Origin: Flavobacteriaceae bacterium
GTDB lineage: Bacteria > Bacteroidota > Bacteroidia > Flavobacteriales > Flavobacteriaceae
Assembly: GCA_018402385.1 (NCBI GenBank)
Contig: JAGYJA010000010.1
Span: forward strand, 109,106-173,105
Direction of reading: 5' to 3'
Length of the DNA stretch: 64,000 nucleotides
This document shows, one piece after another, positions 18,461 through 28,394 of the stretch (its first letter is position 1; each line of letters starts with the position of its first letter). The notes beneath the pieces were generated by a model that was given only the letters and a program-made list of their open reading frames with translations, was not told the origin of the DNA and did not search any database. A program made the translations under genes and the position numbers.

Positions 18461-19669
18461 ATGACTAACAATAAGCCAACAGTTGTAATGATTGGTTTAG
18501 GCTATATAGGCCTTCCCACAGCAGCTTTAATCGCGGGTAAAGGACTTCAGGTGATTGGAGTTGATGTAAGTAAAGAAGTGGTCAACACCATCAATAAAGG
18601 TGAAATACATATAGTTGAACCAGATTTAGACGGTTTGGTACACCATGTAGTCAAAAAAGGTCGCCTAAAAGCGGCAACAAAGCCCGTGGAAGCAGATGTC
18701 TATCTCATAGCAGTACCCACACCATTTAAAGAAAATTATCAACCTGATTTGAGGTATGTCAAAAGCGCTATAACTTCTATAATACCTTTCTTAAAAACGG
18801 GAGCATTGGTTATAATTGAGTCCACCAGTCCTGTGGGGACGACAGAAAAGATGCAGGAAATTATTCTTCAACAACGTCCTGAGTTAAAAGGTAAGTTTTT
18901 TATGGCTTATTGTCCGGAGCGCGTTTTGCCTGGTAACATTATTTATGAACTGGAGCACAATGACCGTGCGATTGGTGGAATTAATGAGCAGTCCACGCAA
19001 AAGGCCATATCATTTTACAAACATTTTGTAAAGGGAGAACTCCATGCCACCAATGCCCGCACTGCAGAAATGTGTAAGCTGGTTGAAAACGCCTCCCGTG
19101 ACGGGCAAATTGCATTTGCAAATGAGCTTTCTATGATTTGCGACAAAGCCGGTATCAATGTGTGGGAGCTAATCACACTGGCCAACAAACACCCTCGTGT
19201 AAATATTTTACAGCCCGGTACCGGAGTGGGAGGTCACTGCATCGCTGTGGATCCTTGGTTTATAGTTTCTGAGTTTCCCGAGGAGAGTAAATTAATGCGA
19301 TCTGCACGGGAAATCAATAATTACAAGACACAATGGGTGATTGAAAAAATAAAAAATAAAGCCCTGGCATTTGAAATTGAAAACAAACATAAACCAATAG
19401 TGGCTTGTATGGGCTTAGCTTTTAAACCCAATATTGATGATTTACGTGAATCGCCTGCAGTTACAGTAGTTGAGACATTGGAAAAGGAAGATCTTGAGCT
19501 GTTAAAAGTCGAGCCCAACCTGCAAAATGGACGTGCAGAAGGATTAACTGACTTTAACGATGCCATTAAAAAGGCTGACATTATTGTCTATCTGGTAGCT
19601 CATAAGGAGTTTTACCTGCTGAAAACCGATAAAGTCATTTTAGACTTTTGTGGCATCATAAAATCTTAA
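18461..19669 (+). CDS. wecC: UDP-N-acetyl-D-mannosamine dehydrogenase
   Basis: NAD-dependent four-electron oxidation of UDP-ManNAc to UDP-ManNAcA. It is 402 aa, of the UDP-glucose/GDP-mannose dehydrogenase family. It has the Rossmann motif GLGYIGLPTAAL, IESTSPVGTTE, YCPERVLPG, catalytic-Cys segment GVGGHCIAVDPWF (about 255-267) and the C-terminal NAD-domain piece LAFKPNIDDLRESPA. It starts 3 nt after wecB. Confidence 0.95.
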   Translation: MTNNKPTVVMIGLGYIGLPTAALIAGKGLQVIGVDVSKEVVNTINKGEIHIVEPDLDGLVHHVVKKGRLKAATKPVEADVYLIAVPTPFKENYQPDLRYVKSAITSIIPFLKTGALVIIESTSPVGTTEKMQEIILQQRPELKGKFFMAYCPERVLPGNIIYELEHNDRAIGGINEQSTQKAISFYKHFVKGELHATNARTAEMCKLVENASRDGQIAFANELSMICDKAGINVWELITLANKHPRVNILQPGTGVGGHCIAVDPWFIVSEFPEESKLMRSAREINNYKTQWVIEKIKNKALAFEIENKHKPIVACMGLAFKPNIDDLRESPAVTVVETLEKEDLELLKVEPNLQNGRAEGLTDFNDAIKKADIIVYLVAHKEFYLLKTDKVILDFCGIIKS

Positions 19670-19691
19670 AAATATTCAGAAAAGAGAATGA

Positions 19692-20870
19692 ATGAAAAAC
19701 AAAATTTTGACAATAGCTCAACAGAACATTTCATTTCTCTTAATTGCTTTTGGAGCCGGATGTAACTTTCTATTAATCCTTTTTTTAAAAAAGTTTTTAC
19801 CGGATACTTTTAATGACTATTCTCTGTATCTGACATTTCTTGGAATTATTGCATCCTTCGGATTTTTTGGTATTGACCAGGTGTTTTTAAGGTTATCATC
19901 AAATCAAAAGGGAAAAATCTCAATTGGTAAAGATTTGTTTATTTTGATGCTTATTTCATTTTTTTTGATTCCGGTAGTAATAGCTTTCTATTTCGCTTTC
20001 AACTATTCAACTTTAAGTAATATTAATTTGATTCTTTCCGGAATAAGTATAAATGCAATTATTTTAACTTACAACGTTTTTAGATTACAAAAAAAGTTTG
20101 TGATTTCTCAACTATTCAAAAGCGGTTATAGAATTGCTTTTTTTATCGGTATTTTCATTTTGTTCTTTGCAGCTCTCGGTACTCTTGAAAACATCATTTT
20201 TTATTCAACAATGGCGCTATCTGTGATGGCAATTTTTGCTTTAATTTTAATTAAAAATAAAATAATTGTAAACAATCTTAAGACAGCCTCTTTATATAAA
20301 TTTATGCTCTCGTTTAGTTTAAATCTGGCAGTGCTGACTTTGATAGGTTTTGGTGAACGCATCTTAATTGCAAATGAAATAGATAAAGATACTTTTGGAA
20401 AGTATTTTTACTATTCAACAATATTTTTGTTTCCATTGACATTAGTACAGCAGTATGTAGGCTTTAAAGAGCTTGTTTTTTTCAAAGAAAAAATCGACAA
20501 ATCACTAATTGTAAAAAAAATAAAAAAAATAATTTCTATTGGTATTTTTATCTTGGCTCTAATTTTTTTAACAGTGATGATTGACAACAATTATTTATTG
20601 GAAATTGATTTAATAGCTGATAAGCATTTAATTGCGCTTCTTTCTGCTTTGGGCTTAATCAAACTTCTGTATGGCTTGTTTTCAGCAATTTTAGGAGCAA
20701 AAGGCAATTATAAAGACATCTACATATTAAATATTTTATCTGTAGCCACAATCCTTTTAATATTGCTTTTCTTGTTTAAAACCACAATTACCTTAAATGG
20801 AATTGTTGTAGGCTTAATATTAATTTATCTTTTGAGGTCAGTTTTTATTTTTATAAAATATGCTAAATAA
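19692..20870 (+). CDS. Oligosaccharide flippase family protein (Wzx-like)
   Basis: A 392-aa polytopic membrane protein with about ten or more hydrophobic helices, starting KILTIAQQNISFLLIAFGAG. Its pattern matches the MOP/Wzx superfamily that flips undecaprenyl-linked repeat units. It is shorter and more divergent than the second flippase gene in this window. It overlaps the next gene by 11 nt. Assignment rests on topology and context. Confidence 0.75.
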   Translation: MKNKILTIAQQNISFLLIAFGAGCNFLLILFLKKFLPDTFNDYSLYLTFLGIIASFGFFGIDQVFLRLSSNQKGKISIGKDLFILMLISFFLIPVVIAFYFAFNYSTLSNINLILSGISINAIILTYNVFRLQKKFVISQLFKSGYRIAFFIGIFILFFAALGTLENIIFYSTMALSVMAIFALILIKNKIIVNNLKTASLYKFMLSFSLNLAVLTLIGFGERILIANEIDKDTFGKYFYYSTIFLFPLTLVQQYVGFKELVFFKEKIDKSLIVKKIKKIISIGIFILALIFLTVMIDNNYLLEIDLIADKHLIALLSALGLIKLLYGLFSAILGAKGNYKDIYILNILSVATILLILLFLFKTTITLNGIVVGLILIYLLRSVFIFIKYAK

Positions 20871-22011
20871 AATCAATCTAAAATATCCAATTGATATGAT
20901 AATAGTTATCTTATTATCATTAACCTATGCCGGTATTTCCAGCAATATAATTCTGGGGTTTCGCATAGTGGATATTTTACTCATTGCTTTTGTTTTTTAT
21001 AAAATAGGTAGTGGTTTTAAACCTTCTTTTTTGTTATTGATGCTTTTGTGGATTAGCAGTATAGCCATCTCAACTTATTTTGGCATTAAAAGCGAAGCGC
21101 CATTTATATTAAGCGATGTCAGGTTTTATACCATTCTTGCATTTGCGGCATTTTTGGGTTATGCATTGGGGAGAAAGTCAACAGTACAGATGGAAAAGTT
21201 ATATTATTCATTGGTGATATTAACGGTGTTGTTTTTTGTGGTAATCTATTTGTTGCCATTTTTGAGAACCTACTATGTGCCTGGAAGCTTTTTAAAAGAT
21301 GAGCACGCCAACACCATTTATGGGCCCAGTGTTGTCATCATAAACTATCTCTACGTTTATCTGGTTATTCAAAATAGAAAACGACCCGCTTATTTCTTTT
21401 TGACCTATTTAATTTTTGCGCTTTTTATTTACAGCCTTAGAATTTCCAGACAAGACCTTGTAATTATGGTCCTATTTTTTCTATGGTCAATTTTTTATAG
21501 TGTAAAAGATAAATTAAAACTTAAACACTTGGTCATAGGAGTAGTAATCTTGTTGGGTTTTGCAGTGTTTCTGTATTTTAATCAAAACGAGCGGATTCAA
21601 GGTATTTTAAACCCAAAAGAAGACACTTCTTTTGTTTACAGAATCATGTCTAATGAAGCCTTTTTAGAAAAATTTGACCAGGCACCCATTGAAAAAAAAG
21701 TATTTGGATTGGGAATGGGCACATCCATTTCGTTCTTTTTCAATGAATGGTTTGGTAAAAGACACTTTGTGTTATTGGACAATACACCCTTAACACTCAT
21801 CATGAAAGTAGGCTTTTGGGGATTGCTTGTATTTTTGGCTATGATTTTTTACCCCTTAAGGGGCCTCTCCTGGCACAAAAAGCTGGTACTTTTATTTCCA
21901 ATCCTTTTTTCAATGTTTCTTTTTAGCCATTTGATTTATAACTTGTTATATATTTTTGGACTTTACTTTGTTTCTTATCAAATAAAACAACTTAAAACCA
22001 GCGAGAAATGA
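20860..22011 (+). CDS. Wzy-like polysaccharide polymerase (putative)
   Basis: A 383-aa protein with roughly ten membrane helices and a large polar segment near residues 240-310 containing GLGMGTSISFFFNEWFG and LLDNTPLTLIMKVGFWG. This is the arrangement of O-antigen polymerases. No sequence signature is decisive. It overlaps the flippase by 11 nt and the glycosyltransferase by 4 nt (ATGA), so the cluster is translationally coupled. Confidence 0.6.
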   Translation: MLNKINLKYPIDMIIVILLSLTYAGISSNIILGFRIVDILLIAFVFYKIGSGFKPSFLLLMLLWISSIAISTYFGIKSEAPFILSDVRFYTILAFAAFLGYALGRKSTVQMEKLYYSLVILTVLFFVVIYLLPFLRTYYVPGSFLKDEHANTIYGPSVVIINYLYVYLVIQNRKRPAYFFLTYLIFALFIYSLRISRQDLVIMVLFFLWSIFYSVKDKLKLKHLVIGVVILLGFAVFLYFNQNERIQGILNPKEDTSFVYRIMSNEAFLEKFDQAPIEKKVFGLGMGTSISFFFNEWFGKRHFVLLDNTPLTLIMKVGFWGLLVFLAMIFYPLRGLSWHKKLVLLFPILFSMFLFSHLIYNLLYIFGLYFVSYQIKQLKTSEK

Positions 22012-23123
22012 AAGTTTATTACTTAACCCTTGAAGGTATTTCATCAACTGTTTTTGAGTCTCAGGTATGGGCCTTTAAGAACAGGTTAGAACAACAAAAC
22101 ATTCAGGTAAAACTTATTATAGGACAAAAACTTAAAGCAAGGGTAAAGATTAAAAAACTACTATCATTAATAAAAAATCAAAACGTTAAGTTTATTTCAT
22201 TACCAGAAACAATAAATTACCTTAAAACGGCCAAAAAAGTAGCCCTTCTTCTTAAAAATGAAAGCAATATCATTTTGCACTGCAGGAATATTGAAGCCGC
22301 CTATGTGGGGTTATTGGTTAAACAAGAACTTTCTAATAAAACTGTTCAAGTGCTTTATGATGTAAGAGGACTTGTTGAAGGTGAGGCAGACTTTTTTAAT
22401 AAACCCATAAAAAAGAATATGTATGAAAAATTACACAGCAAACTATTTAAAAGCAACATCTACTTCAATTTTGTGTCTAAAGAATTATTTGACCTCTACA
22501 ATCAAAAATATTCAGTTTCTTTAGATAAATCAATTTTTTGCAACAGTGCTTATGACGACACTATTTTTCAGTTTATTCCAAAAGAAAAGGATGATCTGAA
22601 TACTCCATCAAAAGTATTGTATGTGGGAGGCAATCAGGCCTATCAAAAAATTGATGAAATTGTTAATGTCTTTTCAAAAAGAAAAGATGTTGAGTTAACG
22701 GTTGTAACATCAAAAAAACTTAAAAAAAAGGTTGGTGCAGCAAATATTCAATTTGAACATGGTTTAACACCTTCACAAATCAACCATTTAGCAGACTCTT
22801 TTGATTATGGGATAATTTATAGGGATGATGAGCTTTTTAATCAAATAGCAACTCCAACAAAAGTTTCAGAGTATTGGGGCAAAGGATTAAAGGTAATAGC
22901 CATAAATTCTGCCGGGGCTTATACAAATTTAATCAGACAAAATAAAAGATTAGGTGTTTACTTAGGATCTATCGAGGAAGTTGAAACTGTAGAACTTTCA
23001 AAAATTTTGTTCAATGACCGGCAATATATTGCCAGGTATGCCAAAGACAATGTTTCGCAAACAGCTAATTTAAAAAAATACCTGGCTCATTATAAAAAAA
23101 TGACAGAATCGATAAGGGAATGA
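22008..23123 (+). CDS. Glycosyltransferase, GT4-like (putative)
   Basis: A 371-aa soluble protein with a GT-B-like pattern: an N-terminal half with YYLTLEGISSTVFESQVWAF, and a C-terminal half with KVLYVGGNQAYQKIDEIV and ATPTKVSEYWGKGLKVIAIN. The usual E-x7-E motif is divergent. It probably adds one sugar of the repeat unit at the cytoplasmic membrane face. ATGA overlaps link it to both neighbours. Confidence 0.72.
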   Translation: MKVYYLTLEGISSTVFESQVWAFKNRLEQQNIQVKLIIGQKLKARVKIKKLLSLIKNQNVKFISLPETINYLKTAKKVALLLKNESNIILHCRNIEAAYVGLLVKQELSNKTVQVLYDVRGLVEGEADFFNKPIKKNMYEKLHSKLFKSNIYFNFVSKELFDLYNQKYSVSLDKSIFCNSAYDDTIFQFIPKEKDDLNTPSKVLYVGGNQAYQKIDEIVNVFSKRKDVELTVVTSKKLKKKVGAANIQFEHGLTPSQINHLADSFDYGIIYRDDELFNQIATPTKVSEYWGKGLKVIAINSAGAYTNLIRQNKRLGVYLGSIEEVETVELSKILFNDRQYIARYAKDNVSQTANLKKYLAHYKKMTESIRE

Positions 23124-24133
23124 AAATTATAAGTCTATATACAGGGTTAAACACTGTTGGAGGCGCACAAAATATGTGCTTGTCAATACATAGCGGGTTG
23201 ACTCAAAAAAAAGAAATTAAACAAGGCTTTGTCTCTAGTTTTACAAGCTATCAACAACTTGACCCAATATATAATGACCAAATACAAAAAAAAGAATACT
23301 TAAAATTTAACCCCGTAAAGCTTATTTTAAACCATCCCGATGCAATTTTCATTTCACACCATAGAAAAGTCACCACACTTTTAATGTTAACCGCAAAACT
23401 ACTCTTCAAAAAAGTTAAAATTGTTCATGTAGCGCATAATGAGTTTAACAACTTAAGGTTCGTTAGCTTATTTCCTAAGCAAATAATTTCTGTGTCAAAG
23501 CGAGTGAAAGAAAATCATAAACTTTATTTTAAGCTAAAAAATATTCATGTTATATACAATGGAATTGTTTCAAGCTTCAATTTAAACGATAAAGTTTTTA
23601 ACTCAATAAAAATTAAAATACTTTTCCCAGGAAGAGTTACTGATGTAAAACAACAGCTTAAAATAACAGCACATTTAAAAGGCCATTTGCCTGAAAACGT
23701 GACCATTCTTTTTGCCGGTGACGGGCCGCAACTGGAAATGCTTAAAAAAGAAACTGAAGATGACCCTCAATTCAACGTATTGGGCTATGTAAAGGACATG
23801 GAAGCGCTTTACAATGAGGTTGCTTTTGTTTTATTATTTTCTAAAAATGAAGGCCTGCCCTTAAGTCTAATAGAGGCCATTTCTTATGGTGTGCCTTGTA
23901 TATGCAATGATGTGGGAGGAAATGTGGAAGTAATTCAAAACGGTAAAAACGGGTTGATAGTTTCTACAGTTGATGCGCTTAAAAAGACGCTACAGATGCT
24001 TCCGGCAATGACAAATGAAACGTATGCTGAATTGAGCATGAATGCGATTGAAGTGTTTAAAAACAAGTTTAGCTACGATAAAATGATTGATAATTATTAC
24101 AAGTATATTGTTGATGAATTTAAAGAATCTTAA
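23120..24133 (+). CDS. Glycosyltransferase family 4 protein
   Basis: A 337-aa GT-B enzyme. The N-terminal glycine-rich region (GLNTVGGAQNMCLSI), the mid-protein VIYNGI, KILFPGRVTDVKQQ, LFAGDGPQL, NVLGYV, and FSKNEGLPLSLIEAISYGVP (the E-x7-E donor-binding motif) are typical of GT4. Donor and acceptor are unknown. It overlaps the preceding gene by 4 nt and the next by about 20 nt. Confidence 0.88.
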   Translation: MKIISLYTGLNTVGGAQNMCLSIHSGLTQKKEIKQGFVSSFTSYQQLDPIYNDQIQKKEYLKFNPVKLILNHPDAIFISHHRKVTTLLMLTAKLLFKKVKIVHVAHNEFNNLRFVSLFPKQIISVSKRVKENHKLYFKLKNIHVIYNGIVSSFNLNDKVFNSIKIKILFPGRVTDVKQQLKITAHLKGHLPENVTILFAGDGPQLEMLKKETEDDPQFNVLGYVKDMEALYNEVAFVLLFSKNEGLPLSLIEAISYGVPCICNDVGGNVEVIQNGKNGLIVSTVDALKKTLQMLPAMTNETYAELSMNAIEVFKNKFSYDKMIDNYYKYIVDEFKES

Positions 24134-25313
24134 CATAGAGCGCATCTATCAAATTTTATTGATTGTGCTGGCTTTGAGTTTATCACTGCCGGAGCGCATA
24201 TTGCCCCTTGTGATGATTCTATTGGCGCCACTGTCGTTATACTTGCGGTTTAAACATAAATTAAACTATTTTAAAAACAAAGATTCCTGGTTTTATGTTT
24301 TGATATTTCTGCTGTATGTGTTGGGATTATTGTGGTGTGACCAAACAAAAGAAGGCTTAAAAATTATTGAAAAAAACCTATCATTTATAGTGATGCCTTT
24401 GGTAATCATTCCGCAGCTGCTTCCTCATAAAAAAAAGATACTCAGTGCATTTGTAATTTCATTTATAATCATTGCTTTATATACTCTTGTTGCTACTCTT
24501 ATTAATATTTTATTTTTTGAAAGTGAGTTAAGATGGTACTTCCAAGAGATAGATAAATTTGGGTTTCACCCCACATATATGGGTCTCTATTGCTTGCTCG
24601 CAATAGTAATGATAACACGTGAAAAGCTTTTTGAAAACAATAAAAAACTAAATTGGATTTTACTCTCATTTTTAATCTTGTTTTTATTCTTTCTAGCAAG
24701 TAGAATAGCCATTTTAGCATTGGTATTTTTATTGATTTTAAGGCTGATAACTTCGTGGAAGAAAGAATATTTTATTGGCCTTATTTCCATTTTTGTTATT
24801 GGAGTGGGGTTGTTTTTTGCGTCAGATGATTTTAATTACAAAACAAAACAGCTACTTGATTTCAAAGGCTTAACATACTATGATAATAATAATTATGGCA
24901 GTGTATCTGTTAGGGTTGCAAAAATTAAAGCCTCTTTAAAGGTTTGGTCACAAAACCCTTGGTTGGGCTCAGGAACAGGATGTTTAAAAGAGGATTTGGT
25001 GACAGCTTATAGGTCAAAAAGCATTGAGTGTTGGCCATGTTCAAGGCAGCAATACAATCCACACAATCAATATTTAAGTTTTTTGGCCGGACATGGGGTT
25101 GTGGGACTGGTTCTTTTTTCAGCTCTATTGTTATTTTTAGTTTATAGGGGAATTAGATCTAAAAATAACATCTTGTTGGAATGCCTTTTACTATTTATGA
25201 TTGTATTCTTAACAGAATCAGTATTACATCGACAAAGAGGACTTACAGCTTTTTTGTTTTTTATGATTCTTTTTTATGGAATACATAATCAACGTAAAGA
25301 ATTAAATAGATGA
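24114..25313 (+). CDS. O-antigen ligase/polymerase family membrane protein
   Basis: A 399-aa protein with about ten helices and a Wzy_C-type region. GSGTGCLKEDLV and NPHNQYLSFLAGHGVVGLVLF (around residues 285-335) form the periplasmic loop with the conserved His-Asn pair of O-antigen ligases. The ATG at 24114 gives MNLKNLNIERIYQ; a start nine codons earlier at 24087 is open but lies deeper in the preceding gene. It may be the ligase while the 20860 gene is the polymerase, or the reverse. Confidence 0.75.
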   Translation: MNLKNLNIERIYQILLIVLALSLSLPERILPLVMILLAPLSLYLRFKHKLNYFKNKDSWFYVLIFLLYVLGLLWCDQTKEGLKIIEKNLSFIVMPLVIIPQLLPHKKKILSAFVISFIIIALYTLVATLINILFFESELRWYFQEIDKFGFHPTYMGLYCLLAIVMITREKLFENNKKLNWILLSFLILFLFFLASRIAILALVFLLILRLITSWKKEYFIGLISIFVIGVGLFFASDDFNYKTKQLLDFKGLTYYDNNNYGSVSVRVAKIKASLKVWSQNPWLGSGTGCLKEDLVTAYRSKSIECWPCSRQQYNPHNQYLSFLAGHGVVGLVLFSALLLFLVYRGIRSKNNILLECLLLFMIVFLTESVLHRQRGLTAFLFFMILFYGIHNQRKELNR

Positions 25314-26503
25314 ATCGACTTGAAAACAGTATCAATAAGAATGCACACACCATTTTTGTTGTGTTTTGGGCTTTAAGTATTTTAGGAACGATTGTTTATA
25401 AATACAATCTTTCTATAAGAACTTTTGATCACACGCAGTATACCTGGATACCGGATTTTATATTTCTTTCTATTATACTCATTTGGGCTTTAAAAAGAAA
25501 ATACTACTTTTTGCCACTGAGTTTAATTGTCTTATTAATACTTAAGACAATCGGTTCACTAACAGTTCTTGGAGAATATTCAGAAAAAATAGACTTATAT
25601 AAAGATGTTGTCAAAACAACTATTGGCTATACGTTTATATTTTTTGTTTTTGCTTTTTTGAGAACTTTTGATGCAAAAAAACTAAAGAAAACTTTTGATT
25701 TTTTTAAAATACTTTCACTTTTAGTTTATGGTTTAATTTTTATAGGAGCCCTATTTTCAATTTCTTTTTTTAAAACTTATTTAGGTGTTAGGTTTGGTTA
25801 TTCAGGATTTTTATATCCATCTTCTTATACAAGTTATTTTATAATCATAAGTGTTTTGATACATTATTTTTACAGTATTAAAATTGAAAAGCAACCAACA
25901 GCTTATTTGTTGCTAGCATCTATTGCAGGATTGCTCGTTGGCACTAAAGCGGTCTATTTATTTTTATTTTTATTTTGGGGGATTTACTTTATTAAGTATA
26001 AACTTTACAATTTTAAAACTTTCTGGGCTTTTATTACAATATGCATTCTTTCTTTTGTTTTGTTTTTTGATGAAATTTTCTCCTTTTTAAAGGAAAAGTT
26101 TGCAGTATTGTTTGAGCTTTTTGAAAACAATAGCATCTTGACGTTTGTTCTCTCCTATAGAGATATTTCCTTTAAAAAAGCAACCAATTTTATTTCAGAT
26201 AATTGGGGGTTTTACAATTTTATTTTAGGTGGAGTAAATAGGAAAGAACTACTTGTGGAAATGAGCCCATTTGATTTGATATTAAACTTTGGTTTATTTG
26301 GGTCAATTCTTTTTATAGGGTTCTATTATTTAATTATTATTAAGGACTTACAAAGAAATCCCAGTATATATCTGTTAATGGGCTCACTTTTATTAATTAC
26401 AATTTTAAGCGGAAACTTTTTTGATAGATTTTATTTGGCGTACCCGTTAGCCTTTTTATTTACAATATGCTTAAAATTAGATAAAAACTATGATAAGGTG
26501 TGA
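25310..26503 (+). CDS. Polytopic membrane protein, Wzy/WaaL-like (putative)
   Basis: A 397-aa hydrophobic protein with about eleven predicted helices, highly AT-rich and rich in Phe, Ile, Leu and Lys. The topology and the late segment (FILGGVNRKELLVEMSPFDLILNFGLFGSILFIGFYY) resemble polymerase/ligase proteins, but I see no firm motif. It overlaps the preceding gene by 4 nt. It is the third such protein in this locus. Confidence 0.55.
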   Translation: MNRLENSINKNAHTIFVVFWALSILGTIVYKYNLSIRTFDHTQYTWIPDFIFLSIILIWALKRKYYFLPLSLIVLLILKTIGSLTVLGEYSEKIDLYKDVVKTTIGYTFIFFVFAFLRTFDAKKLKKTFDFFKILSLLVYGLIFIGALFSISFFKTYLGVRFGYSGFLYPSSYTSYFIIISVLIHYFYSIKIEKQPTAYLLLASIAGLLVGTKAVYLFLFLFWGIYFIKYKLYNFKTFWAFITICILSFVLFFDEIFSFLKEKFAVLFELFENNSILTFVLSYRDISFKKATNFISDNWGFYNFILGGVNRKELLVEMSPFDLILNFGLFGSILFIGFYYLIIIKDLQRNPSIYLLMGSLLLITILSGNFFDRFYLAYPLAFLFTICLKLDKNYDKV

Positions 26504-26531
26504 ATTTGAAAAAAAACATTAAATTAGAAGA

Positions 26532-28331
26532 ATGAAAATAAAACCAATTTTTATTCTAATCATCTCATTATTATTTCTTTCGTGTGATAATGATGATGAT
26601 TCTTCAAATAGCACTTTTGTTCTTAAAACTCAACAAGAGGTAAATGATTTTGGAAGTCAAAATCATACAATTATAGGAGGCCTAATTATAGGCCCAGAAG
26701 AGTTATATAGTAACCTTGAGCCTATTGTTGACTTGTCTCCTATAAATGGACTTGTTCAAACCCAAGATATAATAATTAGAAACAATCAACAATTATCAAG
26801 CTTAAATGGACTGGAAAGCATAAATAGTGTAAATGGGGACTTTACAATTCACGATAATACAACAAATAATTATTGTGCAATACAAAGCCTAGTAGAAGAA
26901 AATGGAATAGGAGGAGAATTACAAATTTATTATAATTTTTATAATCCTGATGTTGAAGAACTAATAGAGAAATGTCACTATAGTCAGGGGGGTAATTATG
27001 TTTTATCTACACAAGAGGATGTAGAGGAACTTGGTCAAAAATCATATTCTAATTTACTGGATTTAACTTTAAACGGAAGCGCTGTTGATCCCATTACTGA
27101 CCTGATACCCTTAAATACAATTAAACAAGTTAGGGCGCTTACAGTTAGAGACCAGACTTCTTTGGTAACCTTGGAAGGGCTAGACTTAATTGAAGCTAGA
27201 AACATAAGTATTAGAAACAACGCTATTTTAGAGAATATTGATGCCATAGCAGATGCTACTATGGTATATGATATTAGTATGTCAAGTTTTCATGGTAATA
27301 TAGTAATTGAGGACAACAGCCAGCTTTTGAGTATAAATGGGTTTGATAATATATTAGCAACGAGAGATTTTATTGTAAAAAACAACGCCTCTCTACAAAA
27401 TATTGATGGCTTTACAAATTTGCAAGAGGTGAGAAATTGGTTTCATATTGGGTACAATCAAAGTCTTACTTCGATTCTTGGGTTTAATTCTATGACTTAT
27501 ACCGAAAAATATGTAAGAATTAATTTTAATAATAGCTTAGAAGAGATTAGTGGTTTTGAGGAACTCAATACTATTGATCGGGACCTTGAAATATCAGACA
27601 ACCCTTCATTGCAAACAATACCCTTATTTAACAATTTAGAATACACAAGTAGTTTGACAATTTCATCAAACTTAAACTTAATTTCTTTTAGTGGGTTTGA
27701 AAACTTAATCCAAATAAGTGCACTAACAATTTCAAACAACCAAAATTTACAAGAAATCCCTCCGTTTAATAGTCATTTTGAGGCAATATCGAATTGTGGT
27801 GGAGATGGAGGTGGCGGAATATTTATCACAAATAATGATTCATTGATTGAAATTAATGGATTTCTTAACCTTCAAAATAATGACAATTTTATTTGTAATA
27901 TCATAATTTATGACAATACCTCATTACAGTCAATTACCGGTTTTAGTAATGTTTATGATATATTGTCACTAGAAATAAAGAATAACACAAACCTAACAAC
28001 TATCAACGGTTTTAACTTGTTTGAAAGAAATGCGGACTTTAATATTTCAGGAAATAGTTCAATCTCCAATATTACCGCTTTTGAAAATCTTGAGGAAATT
28101 AATTACTATATTATCTTTAGTGATACAAACCTATCCAGTCTTGACTTTTTCAACAGCTTACAAACTTTACCCGTTATTTCGTTTGCAATAACAAACAACA
28201 GTTCTTTAACTGATTTTTGCAGTTTGGTTGCTGCTGTACAATCAAACTTTCAACCCGCTTATTATGATGTTTACGACAACGCATACAATCCCACCCGTCA
28301 AAACTTAATTGATGGAGATTGTAGTCTCTAG
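26532..28331 (+). CDS. Lipoprotein with receptor-L/LRR-like repeats
   Basis: A 599-aa protein with a lipoprotein signal (LLFLSC, Cys at about 18) followed by an acidic D/S linker. The rest is about 15-20 imperfect repeats of 20-25 residues with a core like ISNNxxLxxIxGFxxL (for example IRNNQQLSSLNGLESI and ISDNPSLQTIPLFNNL). These form a beta-solenoid like bacterial receptor-L/leucine-rich proteins. It may be surface-exposed and bind protein or glycan. It is unusual to find one between polysaccharide synthesis genes. No enzymatic motif. Confidence 0.75.
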   Translation: MKIKPIFILIISLLFLSCDNDDDSSNSTFVLKTQQEVNDFGSQNHTIIGGLIIGPEELYSNLEPIVDLSPINGLVQTQDIIIRNNQQLSSLNGLESINSVNGDFTIHDNTTNNYCAIQSLVEENGIGGELQIYYNFYNPDVEELIEKCHYSQGGNYVLSTQEDVEELGQKSYSNLLDLTLNGSAVDPITDLIPLNTIKQVRALTVRDQTSLVTLEGLDLIEARNISIRNNAILENIDAIADATMVYDISMSSFHGNIVIEDNSQLLSINGFDNILATRDFIVKNNASLQNIDGFTNLQEVRNWFHIGYNQSLTSILGFNSMTYTEKYVRINFNNSLEEISGFEELNTIDRDLEISDNPSLQTIPLFNNLEYTSSLTISSNLNLISFSGFENLIQISALTISNNQNLQEIPPFNSHFEAISNCGGDGGGGIFITNNDSLIEINGFLNLQNNDNFICNIIIYDNTSLQSITGFSNVYDILSLEIKNNTNLTTINGFNLFERNADFNISGNSSISNITAFENLEEINYYIIFSDTNLSSLDFFNSLQTLPVISFAITNNSSLTDFCSLVAAVQSNFQPAYYDVYDNAYNPTRQNLIDGDCSL

Positions 28332-28364
28332 TCATTTTCTTTTTTATATTCATTTCAATTAACC

Positions 28365-28372
28365 TACTTTTG
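28365..28372 (+). promoter_or_regulatory. -7 box upstream of the WecG/TagA gene
   Basis: TACTTTTG (TAnnTTTG), 22 nt before the ATG at 28395. It suggests a second transcription start inside the polysaccharide locus. Confidence 0.45.
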
Positions 28373-28394
28373 CCGGTGAGTGTAAAAAAGTTCC

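Noticed and set aside
24612..24630. AACACGTGAAAA in the O-antigen ligase gene as a parS site
   Set aside because: Only one half matches; the left arm does not fit the TGTTTC side.
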